Shown: one piece after another, positions 51,251-60,024 of the stretch
How the letters are laid out: every line of letters begins with the position of its first letter
How positions within the stretch are numbered: the first letter of the stretch is position 1
Assembly: GCF_900129875.1 (NCBI RefSeq)
Contig: NZ_FQXC01000001.1
Coordinates: 434,001-498,000, forward strand
Source: Marivita hallyeonensis
Lineage (GTDB): Bacteria > Pseudomonadota > Alphaproteobacteria > Rhodobacterales > Rhodobacteraceae
Direction of reading: 5' to 3'
Length of the DNA: 64,000 nt
Notes under the pieces: generated by a model
Told to the model about the DNA's origin: nothing
Seen by the model: only the letters and a program-made list of their open reading frames with translations
The model's database searches: none
Program-made: the position numbers and the translations under genes

Positions 51251-53587
51251 ATGCGACACAGGTTCATATTAGCCATTGGGGCAAGTCTCATTGCCAGCGC
51301 TTCAGTTGCGCAAAATGGGCCAAGCTCGGTTGAAGGAATCGTTTCTTCCGAAAGCTTTATCTTTCAGCCGCAATACTGGCCAAATCCGTCCGTGGGCCTT
51401 CTGGATGCCACAGGGTTTGTTGCCGGTGACTTTGACCGTTTCGTTCCAGCCAATGACCAAGTGCTTGGACGGTTCACCGACCCGCTTTTCACTGGGGAAG
51501 GGCGCTACCGGATCGACCTTCCCATCGTCCCGCCCGGGGGACGACTTGACCTGAACCGGGACGGCAGGCCCGCGTTGGGTATTTTTACGCTGATTTCCGC
51601 TCCAAACCTGTCCGCCGACAGCTATTTGGAACAGCTTGAACAATTTGGCGGTCTCTTCTCGATTCTGATCGACCAGCAAACCGGTGCCATAGAAACCGGT
51701 TCGCTGTTGCTGTTCTCGGAGGACGGCGCGGAGACCTTTCCGTCCGCATGGGGCGACGATGGCATATGGTTCTCGGACGACGACCCGCAACAGGTCGTGC
51801 CACAAGGTTGGTCGGTCGCGAGATTGGACGCTGAGGGGGGCGTCACGCTCGAGACTGATCCGCGTCCGGAGATCAACACGATCGAAGCGGCGGATGCGGC
51901 GTCTCCCGACTTCTCCAGTCTAGGCTACGTGGAGGCGTTCGATGCGCTGATCGACCATTTGCGGACGCACTACGCCTACACCGAATTTCGGGGTATCGAT
52001 TGGGATGCGGTCTCTGCTCGCTATCGTCCAGAAATGGAGGCTGCGGCGGATGCCGATGACGCAGGCGGCTTCTACCTCGCTTTGAACGCTATGGCCCTGT
52101 CTTTCGAGGACACACATACCGCAGTCAGTGCAGGTTTTCTGAACGAAGCGATCAATTCTGCCAAGCAGGAGGCCGAACTGTCTCAGTTTGGCGCGGGCGT
52201 CGGTGCCGAAGCTTTGGTCGTGTCTGACCCCGATGCGGGAATTCTGCCCGGCGACATGATCTTGGTCAGCAGGGTTGCTGAAGACTCTCCCGCTGAAGAG
52301 GCTGGTTGGACGGAAGGCACTGAAATCCTTGAGATCAACGGTATGCCCGCGCGCGAATACCTTGCGACATTGCCTTTGATCGAGGCGACGGGTGTCGCTG
52401 AATTGCAGCCCTATCTGAGAGCGCCGCGGTTGTTCAGCTTTCCTGACGGCGCAGAGGTTTCTTTCACTTTCCGCAATCCCGACGAACAGGATGCTCAGAC
52501 CGTTCAATTGACGGCGGGCGACTTCTTCTTGCCCTTCGAGATGTCGGAACCCGACACGTCCACAATGCCGATCGATTTCTCGTCTGTCGGTGGCGTGGCC
52601 ATTGTCTCTTGGCGGAACTTCTCGGATCACATGCTGTCAAAGATCGCCGTGCTGGAAGAGGCGCTTCAGATCGAATCCGAGACCGGCAGTACCGGCATGA
52701 TCCTTGACCTGCGCGGCAACGGGGGCGGATTGGTCGAACTTTACGAGGTCATGGCGTCCTACTTCTTTACCGAAGACAATCCCATGCCCGAACAGCCCTT
52801 CGATACATGGGGGTACGATGCAGAAGCGGGTGCATTCGTCAGACTTATGTCGACGGATCGCACGCTCTATTCACCGCGCGCGGATTTGGCGTTCACAGGC
52901 CCGTTGGTCATTCTGATCGACCAGGGCTGTGCCAGTTCCTGCGAATATTTTACCCAGCATCTTCAGCTTCTCGATCGCGCAACTGTTGTGGGCCAGCATG
53001 CCTCTCTTGGAGCGGGCGGGTTCATTGACCGGATTAATATGCCGGCGGAGATTTCGTTTCAGTACACGGCGATGCGCACAACCTTCCCCAACTCGGACGA
53101 GCCGAACCTTGAGGCTCGGGGCGTCATCCCCGATGTCCGTGTGCCAGTCACGCTTGAAACGCTTGCTGCCGTCCGCAATGGCGAGGACCCGGTGATGGAC
53201 GCGGCGTTTAACGTCATAGCCGCGCTGTCTGACCCCCGCCTTAAGCTGACGGCCACGCCGTGGGTTTGGACCATGTCCGCTACGGCAGATCTCGAAGAAG
53301 TCGAGATTGATGCGCCCGAGAAATACGAAGTCACATTCTCTGAAGATGGCAGCTACGCACTGCAGGCGGATTGTAACCGTGTCACTGGAAATTGGACGCT
53401 TGAGGATACAATGCTGACGATGACGCCGGGCCCGGCGACTCTCGCCCTCTGTCCAGAGCCATCGAAAGGCGAAGCGTTCGCGCGCATCATGGCGTCTTCG
53501 AACGCTGTCGATTTCAACGGGAACGATCTGTTCATCATCGTGGAGGGCGACGACTACCGAGTGTTGCAGTTGGAAGCTGTCGAGTAG
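51251..53587 (+). CDS. Exported S41-family peptidase fused to a META-like domain
   Basis: 778 residues. Signal peptide about 1-20. N-terminal domain of unknown type (about 21-220), then a tail-specific-protease region: helical TSP segment (YVEAFDALIDHLRTHYAYTEF), PDZ-like segment (GAGVGAEALVVSD ... ILEINGMPAREYL), and catalytic core with DLRGNGGG and DQGCASSCEYF (nucleophile Ser562 or Ser563) and ASLGAGGF. The last 95 residues, from YEVTFSEDGSYALQADCNRVTGNWT, match the META/HslJ pattern, a fusion I do not recall for S41 proteases. Acts in the periplasm. Plus-strand, convergent with FGE. Confidence 0.85.
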   Translation: MRHRFILAIGASLIASASVAQNGPSSVEGIVSSESFIFQPQYWPNPSVGLLDATGFVAGDFDRFVPANDQVLGRFTDPLFTGEGRYRIDLPIVPPGGRLDLNRDGRPALGIFTLISAPNLSADSYLEQLEQFGGLFSILIDQQTGAIETGSLLLFSEDGAETFPSAWGDDGIWFSDDDPQQVVPQGWSVARLDAEGGVTLETDPRPEINTIEAADAASPDFSSLGYVEAFDALIDHLRTHYAYTEFRGIDWDAVSARYRPEMEAAADADDAGGFYLALNAMALSFEDTHTAVSAGFLNEAINSAKQEAELSQFGAGVGAEALVVSDPDAGILPGDMILVSRVAEDSPAEEAGWTEGTEILEINGMPAREYLATLPLIEATGVAELQPYLRAPRLFSFPDGAEVSFTFRNPDEQDAQTVQLTAGDFFLPFEMSEPDTSTMPIDFSSVGGVAIVSWRNFSDHMLSKIAVLEEALQIESETGSTGMILDLRGNGGGLVELYEVMASYFFTEDNPMPEQPFDTWGYDAEAGAFVRLMSTDRTLYSPRADLAFTGPLVILIDQGCASSCEYFTQHLQLLDRATVVGQHASLGAGGFIDRINMPAEISFQYTAMRTTFPNSDEPNLEARGVIPDVRVPVTLETLAAVRNGEDPVMDAAFNVIAALSDPRLKLTATPWVWTMSATADLEEVEIDAPEKYEVTFSEDGSYALQADCNRVTGNWTLEDTMLTMTPGPATLALCPEPSKGEAFARIMASSNAVDFNGNDLFIIVEGDDYRVLQLEAVE

Positions 53588-53620
53588 AGACGCTGTTCCA
53601 CCGTCCGCGTGGGACGCGGC

Positions 53621-54556
53621 TTACGCAGATCGCGCGACCCGAAAGCCGATATTGCCCGCGCTGCTGTCGGGTGAATTGGCACTGCGCGCGGCAACCCGGT
53701 AGCGGTTGCAATAGCTGTCATGGCAGAGGTACGACCCACCCCGCATGACCCGGTTTTCTCCGGTGGAAGGACCTTGCGGGTTGAGCGGCGATGACAGGGC
53801 GTAGGCGTGTGGTGAAAACCAGTCGGCGCACCATTCCCATACATTGCCCGTCATTTCATACAACCCAAACCCATTTGGGGGAAAACTGCGCACAGGGCAG
53901 GGGCCGATCCATCCGTCATCTCCGGTGTTCTGTTCGGGAAACTGCCCCTGAAAGACGTTCATCATGTGCCGCCCTTCCGGTTCGCGGTCATCGCCCCAGG
54001 GATAGCGCGCCTGAGCGATTCCGCCTCGTGCGGCGCATTCCCATTCCGCCTCCGTCGGCAATCGGGTTCCGGACCATGCACAAAACGCAACTGCGTCTGT
54101 CCAGCTGACATGGACAACCGGATGGTCCGAACGGTCGTCTATGTCGCTTTCCGGTCCTTCCGGATGTCGCCAGCACGCGCCCTCGACCTCTCTCCACCAG
54201 GGGGCCGAGCGTACGGCGCGGGTCGGCGGGTGATCGTCTGCCAACAAACCCGCAAAGACGAACGAACTGCCCAAGGTCTCTGCCGTCGTCACGTGGTTGG
54301 TTGCGGCGACAAAGCGCGCGAACTCCGCATTCGTCACCGTGGTTGGCGCAATGTCATACGCGGGCAGTGCAACCAGATGCGGTGGGCCTTCGCCATCCTC
54401 TGGATAGCCCTCCGCATCATCCGTCCCCATAACGAATTCACCCGCCGGAATGCGGACCAACTCCGGCACATCACCTGTCGTGGACACCGTGGAAGAGGTC
54501 TGGTCCCTTGTGCCGCCCGCCGGTCGTGAAGGTGCACAACAGTGGCCGTCAGTCAC
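53621..54556 (-). CDS. Formylglycine-generating enzyme (FGE-sulfatase/SUMF1-like)
   Basis: 311 residues from GTG 54556, which overlaps the sulfatase stop (GTGACTGA); the N-terminus MTDGHCCAPSRPAG resembles other FGEs. FGE fold: IPAGEFVMGTDD, GTRLPTEAEWECAARGG, GNVWEWCADW and the copper-binding active-site pair in GGSYLCHDSYCNRYR (Cys278, Cys283). It oxidises the sulfatase cysteine to C-alpha-formylglycine, and its target is clearly the adjacent sulfatase with which it is translationally coupled. Cytoplasmic. A TTG at 54592 is an alternative start. Confidence 0.93.
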   Translation of the reverse strand: MTDGHCCAPSRPAGGTRDQTSSTVSTTGDVPELVRIPAGEFVMGTDDAEGYPEDGEGPPHLVALPAYDIAPTTVTNAEFARFVAATNHVTTAETLGSSFVFAGLLADDHPPTRAVRSAPWWREVEGACWRHPEGPESDIDDRSDHPVVHVSWTDAVAFCAWSGTRLPTEAEWECAARGGIAQARYPWGDDREPEGRHMMNVFQGQFPEQNTGDDGWIGPCPVRSFPPNGFGLYEMTGNVWEWCADWFSPHAYALSSPLNPQGPSTGENRVMRGGSYLCHDSYCNRYRVAARSANSPDSSAGNIGFRVARSA

Positions 54557-56870
54557 GGGCCAGAAGCGCGTGGAACTCGCGTTCAAGGTCAAGCTCGGGC
54601 TTGCCGCTCACATCCACGGCAACGAACCGAATGTCCCCACCGGTAAAGCGGTTGGGTGGCTGGTAATCGGGGCTCACCGGATCGGCGCTGTCCCATCCGA
54701 TACACAACCCATCGCCCGAGAGCGTGAACTTGCCCGGCTGTGTGCGCATCGTCCCCTCGGCGACGGTCTGCCCACCCACCCGAAGGCTCATCTTGCCGTT
54801 GGCCACGTATGTCGGCTCTTCATGGGTTTTCTCGAACACCATCCCAACGGCGACGTTTCCTTCAGGCAGCGGGTCTGGCGACACCAGTCTTTGTTCTTCG
54901 ATCCCGAGGAAATTGTAGACGTAGTGCAGATGCCCGTCCTTCACGTACAGCGAATGGCCGCCAAAGCGCGAGCCATGGGCAAAGATCACGCCAGACACAT
55001 CCTTGGTCAGGTTCTCAAGCTCGGCACCAATCGCAAAGGACCGCCCGCGGATATTAACGGCGACCGATTCCGGCACGGCCGAGGTGCCGGGCTTGTAGAC
55101 GTAGCGATCCCGCTCTTCAGGACCGGGACGCCACAAGGTGAGTTGCTCTCGGGCCGTGCGGTCATCAAGCGGCAGGACGTCATTGGCCTCGGCTTCGCGC
55201 ATCCAGACGTCCACCAGTTCCTTGACCTTTTCTGGGTTCTCGGCAGACACATCATGGCATTCGGTCCTGTCCGTTGCGATGTGGTAAAGCTCCCAGTCAT
55301 CCTTGTCGAAATGGCCGGCACCCGTCAGGGCCCCGTGTTTGGCCACGGCTTTCCAGCCTTCATGGTAGATCGCCCGCGTACCAAGCATCGCATAATACTG
55401 GGTCTTGCGCGCATCCTCTGCCTCGGCTGCTTCAATGGCAGAGAGCATGGATACCCCGTCCAGATGCGATTGCGGGACACCGCCGATCTTGTCAGGGTTG
55501 TTGATGCCGACCATGTCGAGGATCGTGGGCATCACATCGACCGCGTGAAAGTACTGGTGCCGGATTTGCCCGGCCACTGGTCCCATGGATTTGCCATGGG
55601 TCACGATGCACATGTCTGCGATCCCACCTTCGAGAGAGTAGCGTTTGAACATCTTGAACGGCGTGTTGAAGGCCCAGGCCCAGCCGGTGGGATAATGGTT
55701 ATACGTGTTCGGACCACCAAGCTCGTCCAGCTTGGACAGGTTTTCCTGCAGGTCGTCGGGCCAATTGTTGAAGAACTTGTTCTCGTTGACCGATCCATCG
55801 GGTGTGCCTTCTCCGCTGGCCCCGTTATCGGACACGGCAACAAAGATCGTGTTTTCCAACTGCCCGGTCTCTTCAAGATAGTCGAGCAGGCGTCCGATCT
55901 GATGATCTGTATAGCTCAGATAGCCTGCGTAGACCTCGGCCATACGGGCAAAGAGCTTTTTCTGGTCATCGTTCAGACTGTCCCAAGGATGCACCATATC
56001 AACCGCATTGATGGTGTCGGTGTCCCACGGGTTGATCTCGGACAATTCCGTGCCTTCGGGCAGGATGCCGATCTCCATCATCCGCTTCCACGCATCGACG
56101 CGGTACTGTTCGTAGCCGGCATCGAACTTGTCTTTGTATTTTTCGATCCATTCTTTGGGCGCATGGTGGGGGGCGTGGGTCGCACCCGGCGCGTAGAACA
56201 AAAAGAAGGGCCGATCAGGGTCGGCTTGTTTGGTGTCGGCGATAAAGCTGATCGCTTTGTCTGTCAGGTCTTTGGACAGGTGATAGCCGTCTTCCGGCAT
56301 GTAGGGCTGTTCAACATCGTGGTTGTCGTGGACAAGGTCGGGGTACCACTGATTCGATTCACCGCCAAGAAAGCCGTAATACCGATCAAATCCGCGGCTT
56401 GTCGGCCATGTCCGCTTGGATGCGGCTTGGTGAATTTCGGTGTCCGGCGACAAATGCCACTTTCCGATGGCATAGGTCGACCACCCCTCATCGCGCAGGA
56501 TTTCGGCCAATGTGCCGTTCTCCGGCGGGATCACGGCGCTCATGCCGGGAAAGCCATTTGCGCCTTCCACGATACAGGCCATGCCGTTGCGATGGCAGTT
56601 GCGCCCGGTCAGCAGCGAGGCGCGGGTCGGAGAACACAGAGCGGTGGTGTGCCACTGGCTGAACCGAACGCCCATATCGGCAAGCCGATCCATTGATGGC
56701 GTTTCGATGATGTGCGACCCAAAACAGCTGAACGCCGCGATGCCCACATCGTCCCACACGATGTAAATGACGTTTGGTGCGTTTTTGGCCGCTTTCGGTG
56801 GCAGGAAAGGATCCCAGTCCGGCTTTGAGTCACGAATGTCCAGACTGATTGTTCCTTTGAAATCGGCCAT
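54549..56870 (-). CDS. Arylsulfatase (formylglycine-dependent)
   Basis: 773 residues from ATG 56870 (MADFKGTISLDI). Type I sulfatase: metal site VWDDVGIAAFS, modification motif LCSPTRASLLTGR with Cys79 converted to formylglycine, GKWHL, and metal ligands in AVSDNGASGEG. No signal peptide, so cytoplasmic, in contrast to most secreted polysaccharide sulfatases; substrate should be imported aryl or alkyl sulfate. The C-terminal 250 residues form a beta-rich domain with TGGDIRFVAVDVSGKPEL. The downstream FGE is coupled by overlap. Confidence 0.93.
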   Translation of the reverse strand: MADFKGTISLDIRDSKPDWDPFLPPKAAKNAPNVIYIVWDDVGIAAFSCFGSHIIETPSMDRLADMGVRFSQWHTTALCSPTRASLLTGRNCHRNGMACIVEGANGFPGMSAVIPPENGTLAEILRDEGWSTYAIGKWHLSPDTEIHQAASKRTWPTSRGFDRYYGFLGGESNQWYPDLVHDNHDVEQPYMPEDGYHLSKDLTDKAISFIADTKQADPDRPFFLFYAPGATHAPHHAPKEWIEKYKDKFDAGYEQYRVDAWKRMMEIGILPEGTELSEINPWDTDTINAVDMVHPWDSLNDDQKKLFARMAEVYAGYLSYTDHQIGRLLDYLEETGQLENTIFVAVSDNGASGEGTPDGSVNENKFFNNWPDDLQENLSKLDELGGPNTYNHYPTGWAWAFNTPFKMFKRYSLEGGIADMCIVTHGKSMGPVAGQIRHQYFHAVDVMPTILDMVGINNPDKIGGVPQSHLDGVSMLSAIEAAEAEDARKTQYYAMLGTRAIYHEGWKAVAKHGALTGAGHFDKDDWELYHIATDRTECHDVSAENPEKVKELVDVWMREAEANDVLPLDDRTAREQLTLWRPGPEERDRYVYKPGTSAVPESVAVNIRGRSFAIGAELENLTKDVSGVIFAHGSRFGGHSLYVKDGHLHYVYNFLGIEEQRLVSPDPLPEGNVAVGMVFEKTHEEPTYVANGKMSLRVGGQTVAEGTMRTQPGKFTLSGDGLCIGWDSADPVSPDYQPPNRFTGGDIRFVAVDVSGKPELDLEREFHALLARD

Positions 56871-57030
56871 CGTCAAAAGTTCCTTTCGCTTTCGTAAAAC
56901 ACCAAGCCCTCGACCAAGTCATTTACGCAAGTTTTCGTTGCACATGACAAGCAGTTCTTGACTACTTGGGGTTGAATAGGCTGCTGTTTCAGCGATCATT
57001 GTCGTGCGAACGAATTCGAAGGGATATGCA

Positions 57031-57561
57031 ATGGCGCTTTGGTTTGGTTGGGCCTTGGGTGGGGTTTTAATGCTCATTGGCGGTATCTTCGCATTACTCA
57101 ATCCGTTTGGCGCATCGCTCGCAGCCGTCACCTTGGCGGGTTGGGCGTTCCTCCTTGGCGGCGGCCTACAACTTTTTGCGGTCTTCCAATCGCAAGGCTG
57201 GGGCTCGCGCCTTTGGGCGCTGGTGCTGGCGATTGCGTTGCTCTGGCTTGGACTATCGCTTCTCGTTCACCCCCTGGCGGGCATGATTACTTTGTCCTTC
57301 GTGGTTGCGATCAGCTTCATCGCCAGCGGAATTGGCAAAGCTATGATGGCCTTCTCGCTGGTCGATCGCCGCGCCTTCTGGACGTTTGTTCTGTCCGGGG
57401 CGATATCGGTCCTGTTCGGTATTTACATTTTGGCGACGTTCCAAACGTCTGCGGCAACGATTTTGGGCATCTTGCTCGGCGTTGATCTGATCTCGACCGG
57501 GATCACGTTTTGCATCTTTGCCTATTACCTACGGGACAATCCGGCACTCAAAGCGCAGTAA
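57031..57561 (+). CDS. HdeD family (DUF308) acid-resistance membrane protein
   Basis: 176 residues. Six TM segments in the characteristic HdeD repeat, GVLMLIGGIFALLNPFGASLAAVTLAGWAFLLGGGLQLF, then SLLVHPLAGMITLSFVVAISFIASGIGKA and FVLSGAISVLFGIYILATF. Inner membrane. AAGGGA 8 bases before ATG 57031. Divergent from the sulfatase. Function in acid or general stress is known only from E. coli. Confidence 0.9.
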   Translation: MALWFGWALGGVLMLIGGIFALLNPFGASLAAVTLAGWAFLLGGGLQLFAVFQSQGWGSRLWALVLAIALLWLGLSLLVHPLAGMITLSFVVAISFIASGIGKAMMAFSLVDRRAFWTFVLSGAISVLFGIYILATFQTSAATILGILLGVDLISTGITFCIFAYYLRDNPALKAQ

Positions 57562-57640
57562 TTGCGGATATCGGTGACCTACACGAGCATGGCGCAACCA
57601 TCGTCGAACCTGTGCCGTACACACTTGCGAGATTGCCCCT

Positions 57641-57853
57641 ATGTCAAAGATGAACATGTTCGCGGCTGGGCTGGCGGTGGTCGCTGCCTGCGTCGGCTTT
57701 TATTACTGCGCCTCGCCCGATGAAAACTGCCTGCGCGCCAAGGAGATCACATCCGCCGTGCGCGATGGCGGGTTCGATCTTGAGGCGCTCAAGGCAGAAT
57801 GCGCCAGCAGCACGCGATGGTCATCAGGGCGCAGCGATCTGGATTTGAAGTAA
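57641..57853 (+). CDS. Small hypothetical exported or anchored protein, 70 aa
   Basis: MSKMNMFAAGLAVVAACVGFYYCASPDENCLRAKEITSA...; one hydrophobic segment near 6-25, three Cys, no known family. Its 3' end overlaps the convergent DUF5665 gene by 30 bases. Possibly transcribed with HdeD. Confidence 0.5.
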   Translation: MSKMNMFAAGLAVVAACVGFYYCASPDENCLRAKEITSAVRDGGFDLEALKAECASSTRWSSGRSDLDLK

Positions 57854-58135
57854 AATTCGCGCGGCCAGATCGCCGATGATGGGGACAAACTCGATCTGCG
57901 CCAACAGCAGTACGAGGATCGAGACAAGGATCGTCGCCCCAAGAAACGACCCCAACCCAAAGGCCATCCCGCGAATGAACTGCGCCCAGAGCATCTGAAA
58001 TGTTGAATCCTCGCGCGCGATGAACTTGCGATTGGCCAATTGCTCGACCGCTAGTGCAACACGATCAAGTCTGTCTTGATCGCTTGCGGTCAACTGACCC
58101 GAAAGATCAGCCTGCCCATTATGTGCTGTCGTCAT
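57824..58135 (-). CDS. DUF5665 small membrane protein
   Basis: 103 residues from ATG 58135 (MTTAHNGQADLSG). The C-terminal half matches DUF5665: FQMLWAQFIRGMAFGLGSFLGATILVSILVLLLAQIEFVPIIGDLAARILLQ, with one long TM segment. Function unknown. Same strand as the phospholipase D gene 98 bases upstream. Confidence 0.8.
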   Translation of the reverse strand: MTTAHNGQADLSGQLTASDQDRLDRVALAVEQLANRKFIAREDSTFQMLWAQFIRGMAFGLGSFLGATILVSILVLLLAQIEFVPIIGDLAARILLQIQIAAP

Positions 58136-58233
58136 AAGCGTCCTCAAAACCGTTAACGTCGTATGTGCCCAACCATGTGCCACGCAGGCGAGGGCAGCGA
58201 GCGTGCAAAAGACAGCGCCCCTGGTCGCCCAGA

Positions 58234-59772
58234 TCAGAGCTGACCCTCGACAGGCAGCCAGCTTGTGATTTTTGCAACGATCCTGTCCAATAGCCGTGCA
58301 CCCGGTTCGGTCGAATAGGTTTCCGCTCCGGCAGTGCCTTCATAATACCAAGCCAGCTTTTCGTTGTCCGTCAAGCGGACCTGAAACGCATAGTCCGACG
58401 CAACGGCGTCGACCCGGGAACGGATGCCTTGCGCAAGGGATGTGCTATCACCGATCAAAGCGACTTCGGTGTTCAATTTGAATGAGCGCGGGTCCACATT
58501 TGTCGATCCTGCGAACACCGTTGTCCCGTCGATGACAGCCAGTTTGGTGTGCATTGTCAGCGGCGTGTCGAGGCCGTTCACCAACGCTGGGGCGTCCGCA
58601 CGCACCTCAAGCAATTCCACCCCCGCCGCCAGCAGCCGTTCACGGTAATTCGCGTAGCCGCCATGCACATATGCGTGGTTGTTCGAGGCGAGAGAGTTGG
58701 TCACAACCCTGACCCGCACGCCGTTTTGTGCTTGCGAGATGAGCAGGTCTGCGAGCGCGTCTTGTGGGACGAAATAGGGCGTCATGATCAGGATATCGTC
58801 GCGCGCCCGTTCCATCGTGTCATAGAACGCTTCGGCCACCGCAGACGGCCCACGCCCGGGCCGCAACCGCAATTTTTGGGGATGATCCACAATGATCCGA
58901 GCCGTTCCTTCGTTCAACGGCGTGGTGCCGTTCGCAACGGATGTCAGGAAATCCGACTCGATAGCCCCGGAATAGACCGAATACAGCTCTGACTGACTCC
59001 TCTCACGAAACTCTGCCACCACCTGCTGCAAGGGTGACGGGTCAGATGTCGCGATGTTTTCCAGAGGTACCGACCACTGATCATTCCAGTAGAGATCAAA
59101 GGCTTCAGACACCTCGTCGGTCACAGCACCAATCAGGAGAAGGTCAAAGTCGGCGAACTCGTGATCCGTCCCGATCTGATAATACTCGTCCGCGATGTTG
59201 CGACCACCGATAATGGCAAGCGACGCATCCGCTACCATGGCCTTGTTGTGCATCCGCCTGTTGACGCGGGCGAAGTCGAGGAGAAAATTCATCGCCGCAA
59301 CACTGTTGCGCGACAACGGATTAAAGACCCGGATCTCGACATTCGGATGCGCGTCAAGCGTTGCGATCTGATCATCGCGTGCGGTGGTGAATACGTCATC
59401 GAAAAGCAGCCGGACCCTGACCCCGCGCTCTGCCGCTTGATAAAGCTCAAGCCAGACCAGCGTGCCGGCCATATCCGGCTTAATCAGGAACGTCTGAAGA
59501 TCAATGGACTCCTGCGCGCCTTCGATCATCCGCAACCGCGCACCCAGCGCGTCATTCCCGCTTAGCAGGGGCACCAAAGCGGTGTAGTCTGCATCGCCAT
59601 TGCTGAGTTGAGCGGCCAAATTTGCGGCTTCTGTACCGTCGCCCGGCAAGGCCTGACTTGCGACGCGCTCTTCCTCGAACGGCACGTAGGTGCAACTGGA
59701 CAGCGACAGCAGAAAAAGCGCGGCCAACAGGAGCCCCGTCGCTGCTATGAGTCTCGAAATTCGTAGGAGCAT
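58234..59772 (-). CDS. Phospholipase D-family lipoprotein (cardiolipin synthase/YmdC-like)
   Basis: 512 residues. Lipoprotein signal (LLLAALFLLSLSSC, Cys27). Two HKD motifs: MHNKAMVADASLAIIGGRN (near 175) and MHTKLAVIDGTTVFAGSTN (near 397), as in PLD-superfamily phospholipases and cardiolipin synthases ClsC. The C-terminal part (TDNEKLAWYYEGTAGAETYSTEPGARLLDRIVAKITSWLPVEGQL) is the usual YmdC-like ending. Acts at the outer face of the cell envelope on phospholipids. ATG 59772. Confidence 0.88.
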   Translation of the reverse strand: MLLRISRLIAATGLLLAALFLLSLSSCTYVPFEEERVASQALPGDGTEAANLAAQLSNGDADYTALVPLLSGNDALGARLRMIEGAQESIDLQTFLIKPDMAGTLVWLELYQAAERGVRVRLLFDDVFTTARDDQIATLDAHPNVEIRVFNPLSRNSVAAMNFLLDFARVNRRMHNKAMVADASLAIIGGRNIADEYYQIGTDHEFADFDLLLIGAVTDEVSEAFDLYWNDQWSVPLENIATSDPSPLQQVVAEFRERSQSELYSVYSGAIESDFLTSVANGTTPLNEGTARIIVDHPQKLRLRPGRGPSAVAEAFYDTMERARDDILIMTPYFVPQDALADLLISQAQNGVRVRVVTNSLASNNHAYVHGGYANYRERLLAAGVELLEVRADAPALVNGLDTPLTMHTKLAVIDGTTVFAGSTNVDPRSFKLNTEVALIGDSTSLAQGIRSRVDAVASDYAFQVRLTDNEKLAWYYEGTAGAETYSTEPGARLLDRIVAKITSWLPVEGQL

Positions 59773-59847
59773 GACGCCCTTCTTACTTAAAGCGGAGGAA
59801 ACGGCATTTCACGGTTTACCGTATCACGCCGCTTCTCAGAGCGGCGG

Positions 59848-60024
59848 TCACGGCCAGACAAGGTTCAGAACAAAGATCACGACAAACACGGCTCCGAACA
59901 AGGGCCAACTCCACCGGGGCCCACCGTCCTTGTGCCGAACGTACCAACCGGCGCGCTCCATCCAGTGCACAACACCCAGGATTAGCAGACCGGCTACAAT
60001 GGCGTGGGCAAGGTCGAATTGCAT
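59848..60024 (-). CDS. Small membrane protein, 58 aa, coupled to SulP
   Basis: Read directly: ATG 60024, stop 59850-59848. MQFDLAHAIVAGLLILGVVHWMERAGWY and a second hydrophobic segment WPLFGAVFVVIFVLNLVWP, so two TM helices with a basic loop (RHKDGGPRW). Its ATG overlaps the SulP stop (TAATG), which supports translation and a link to the transporter. Unknown family. Confidence 0.6.
   Translation of the reverse strand: MQFDLAHAIVAGLLILGVVHWMERAGWYVRHKDGGPRWSWPLFGAVFVVIFVLNLVWP

Noticed and set aside
54450-56696. 748-codon plus-strand frame opposite the sulfatase
   Set aside because: Shadow of a strongly supported sulfatase gene.
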